Assembly: GCF_027887165.1 (NCBI RefSeq)
Contig: NC_077232.1
Location: 7,587,391 to 7,651,390 of the forward strand
Reading direction: 5' to 3'
DNA length: 64,000 bases
Source: Monodelphis domestica
Lineage: Eukaryota; Chordata; Mammalia; Didelphimorphia; Didelphidae
Each line of letters starts with the position of its first letter. Positions within the stretch are counted from its first letter, which is position 1. The position numbers and the translations under genes are program-made. Below the pieces are notes generated by a model, which saw nothing but the letters and a program-made list of their open reading frames with translations, was not told where the DNA came from and did not search any database. This document shows positions 41,035 through 64,000 of this stretch, one piece after another.

Positions 41035-41457
41035 GGCCGGCTCCAAGTCACCATTTATTGCGGACAGACGCGCCCCGGGCTCAGCCCTCAGTGCTTCTGC
41101 GCCCCGACCCTAGCGAGAGCCCCGAGACCCAGTCTGTCCCGCGGCTCCCGCCCCCCCATACTCTCTTCGCAGGGGATCGCGAGGGGCGGCCACGCACACG
41201 CAAATACACACACGTACACAAGCACACGCTTCAATAAATACGGCCTGGTGGGCGGGGTCTGATCCCCCCACGCCCGGTCCTGCTGCAAACCAGGTTCTAC
41301 AGCGGCCTCTGGTGGCCACGCACGGAAAGGCACGCGCGGGGCGGGGCGGCCAGCAGCTCCTCTGGAGAGAAGACCCCCGGACAGAGGCGGCCCCTGGCCC
41401 CCACCACCCCGGAAGGGAGTCCGAGGCCCGGCTTCGCTCGGCACGGCTCGGTTGGGC
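41035..41457 (-). other. EHBP1L1: EHBP1L1 3' untranslated region
   Basis: Extends from the stop codon (41458-41460) to the minus-strand AATAAA at 41054-41059; a second AATAAA lies further on at 40905-40910. A plus-strand AATAAA at 41233-41238 falls within this UTR and could once have served the convergent KCNK7 transcript. Confidence 0.65.
41054..41059 (-). terminator. EHBP1L1: EHBP1L1 poly(A) signal AATAAA
   Basis: Reads TTTATT on the plus strand; the first exact AATAAA downstream of the EHBP1L1 stop codon on the minus strand, about 400 nt away. Confidence 0.65.

Positions 41458-64000
<22,543 letters not shown>

Overview
The window is vertebrate nuclear DNA, most likely from a marsupial. 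Evidence: intron-rich genes with mammalian-type proteins; repeated copies of a tRNA-derived SINE that opens with GGGGCAGCTGGGTGG and carries the long body typical of metatherian SINEs; many THER1/MIR-like fragments; and an L1 whose ORF1 and ORF2 remnants match the marsupial L1 type as I remember it. The exact species cannot be read from the sequence.

Five loci lie in the order SIPA1(-), PCNX3(-), MAP3K11(+), KCNK7(+), EHBP1L1(-). This is the order and relative orientation of the human 11q13.1 block EHBP1L1-KCNK7-MAP3K11-PCNX3-SIPA1, read from the opposite strand. Gene calls come from recalled human protein sequences plus splice sites and reading phases followed by hand. The 35 coding exons of PCNX3 sum to 2070 codons and the 10 of MAP3K11 to 832 codons, with every junction in phase.

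Region by region: 1-3868 is the 5' coding part of SIPA1 (four exons, 383 codons; the rest is off the left edge), with a CCAT satellite-like array at 1-658 and a GC-rich minisatellite in intron 2. 3869-6524 is intergenic/SIPA1 upstream DNA. 6525-25344 is PCNX3, complete. 25345-27263 is a CpG-rich divergent promoter shared by PCNX3 and MAP3K11, with several NRF1-like motifs and a CRE. 27264-37850 is MAP3K11, complete, with a short upstream ORF. 38961-39231 is a KCNK7 first exon that looks decayed. 41035-64000 is EHBP1L1 without its 5' end: bMERB exons at 41.4-46.3 kb, CH-domain exons at 59.9-61.1 kb, and a repeat-filled giant exon from 61.5 kb past the right edge. Its 12-kb intron holds a broken L1, SINEs, a GA/GAAA microsatellite and minisatellites.

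The genes are not an operon and share no single pathway: Rap-GTPase inactivation (SIPA1), a multi-pass membrane protein of the pecanex family (PCNX3), a JNK/p38-pathway kinase (MAP3K11), a two-pore K+ channel relative (KCNK7) and a Rab8-linked membrane-trafficking adaptor (EHBP1L1). I found no new biological system. The points most worth a second look are the apparent loss of KCNK7, the in-frame tandem repeats in EHBP1L1, a GC-AG intron in its CH domain, the MAP3K11 uORF, and minisatellites that look derived from SINE tails.
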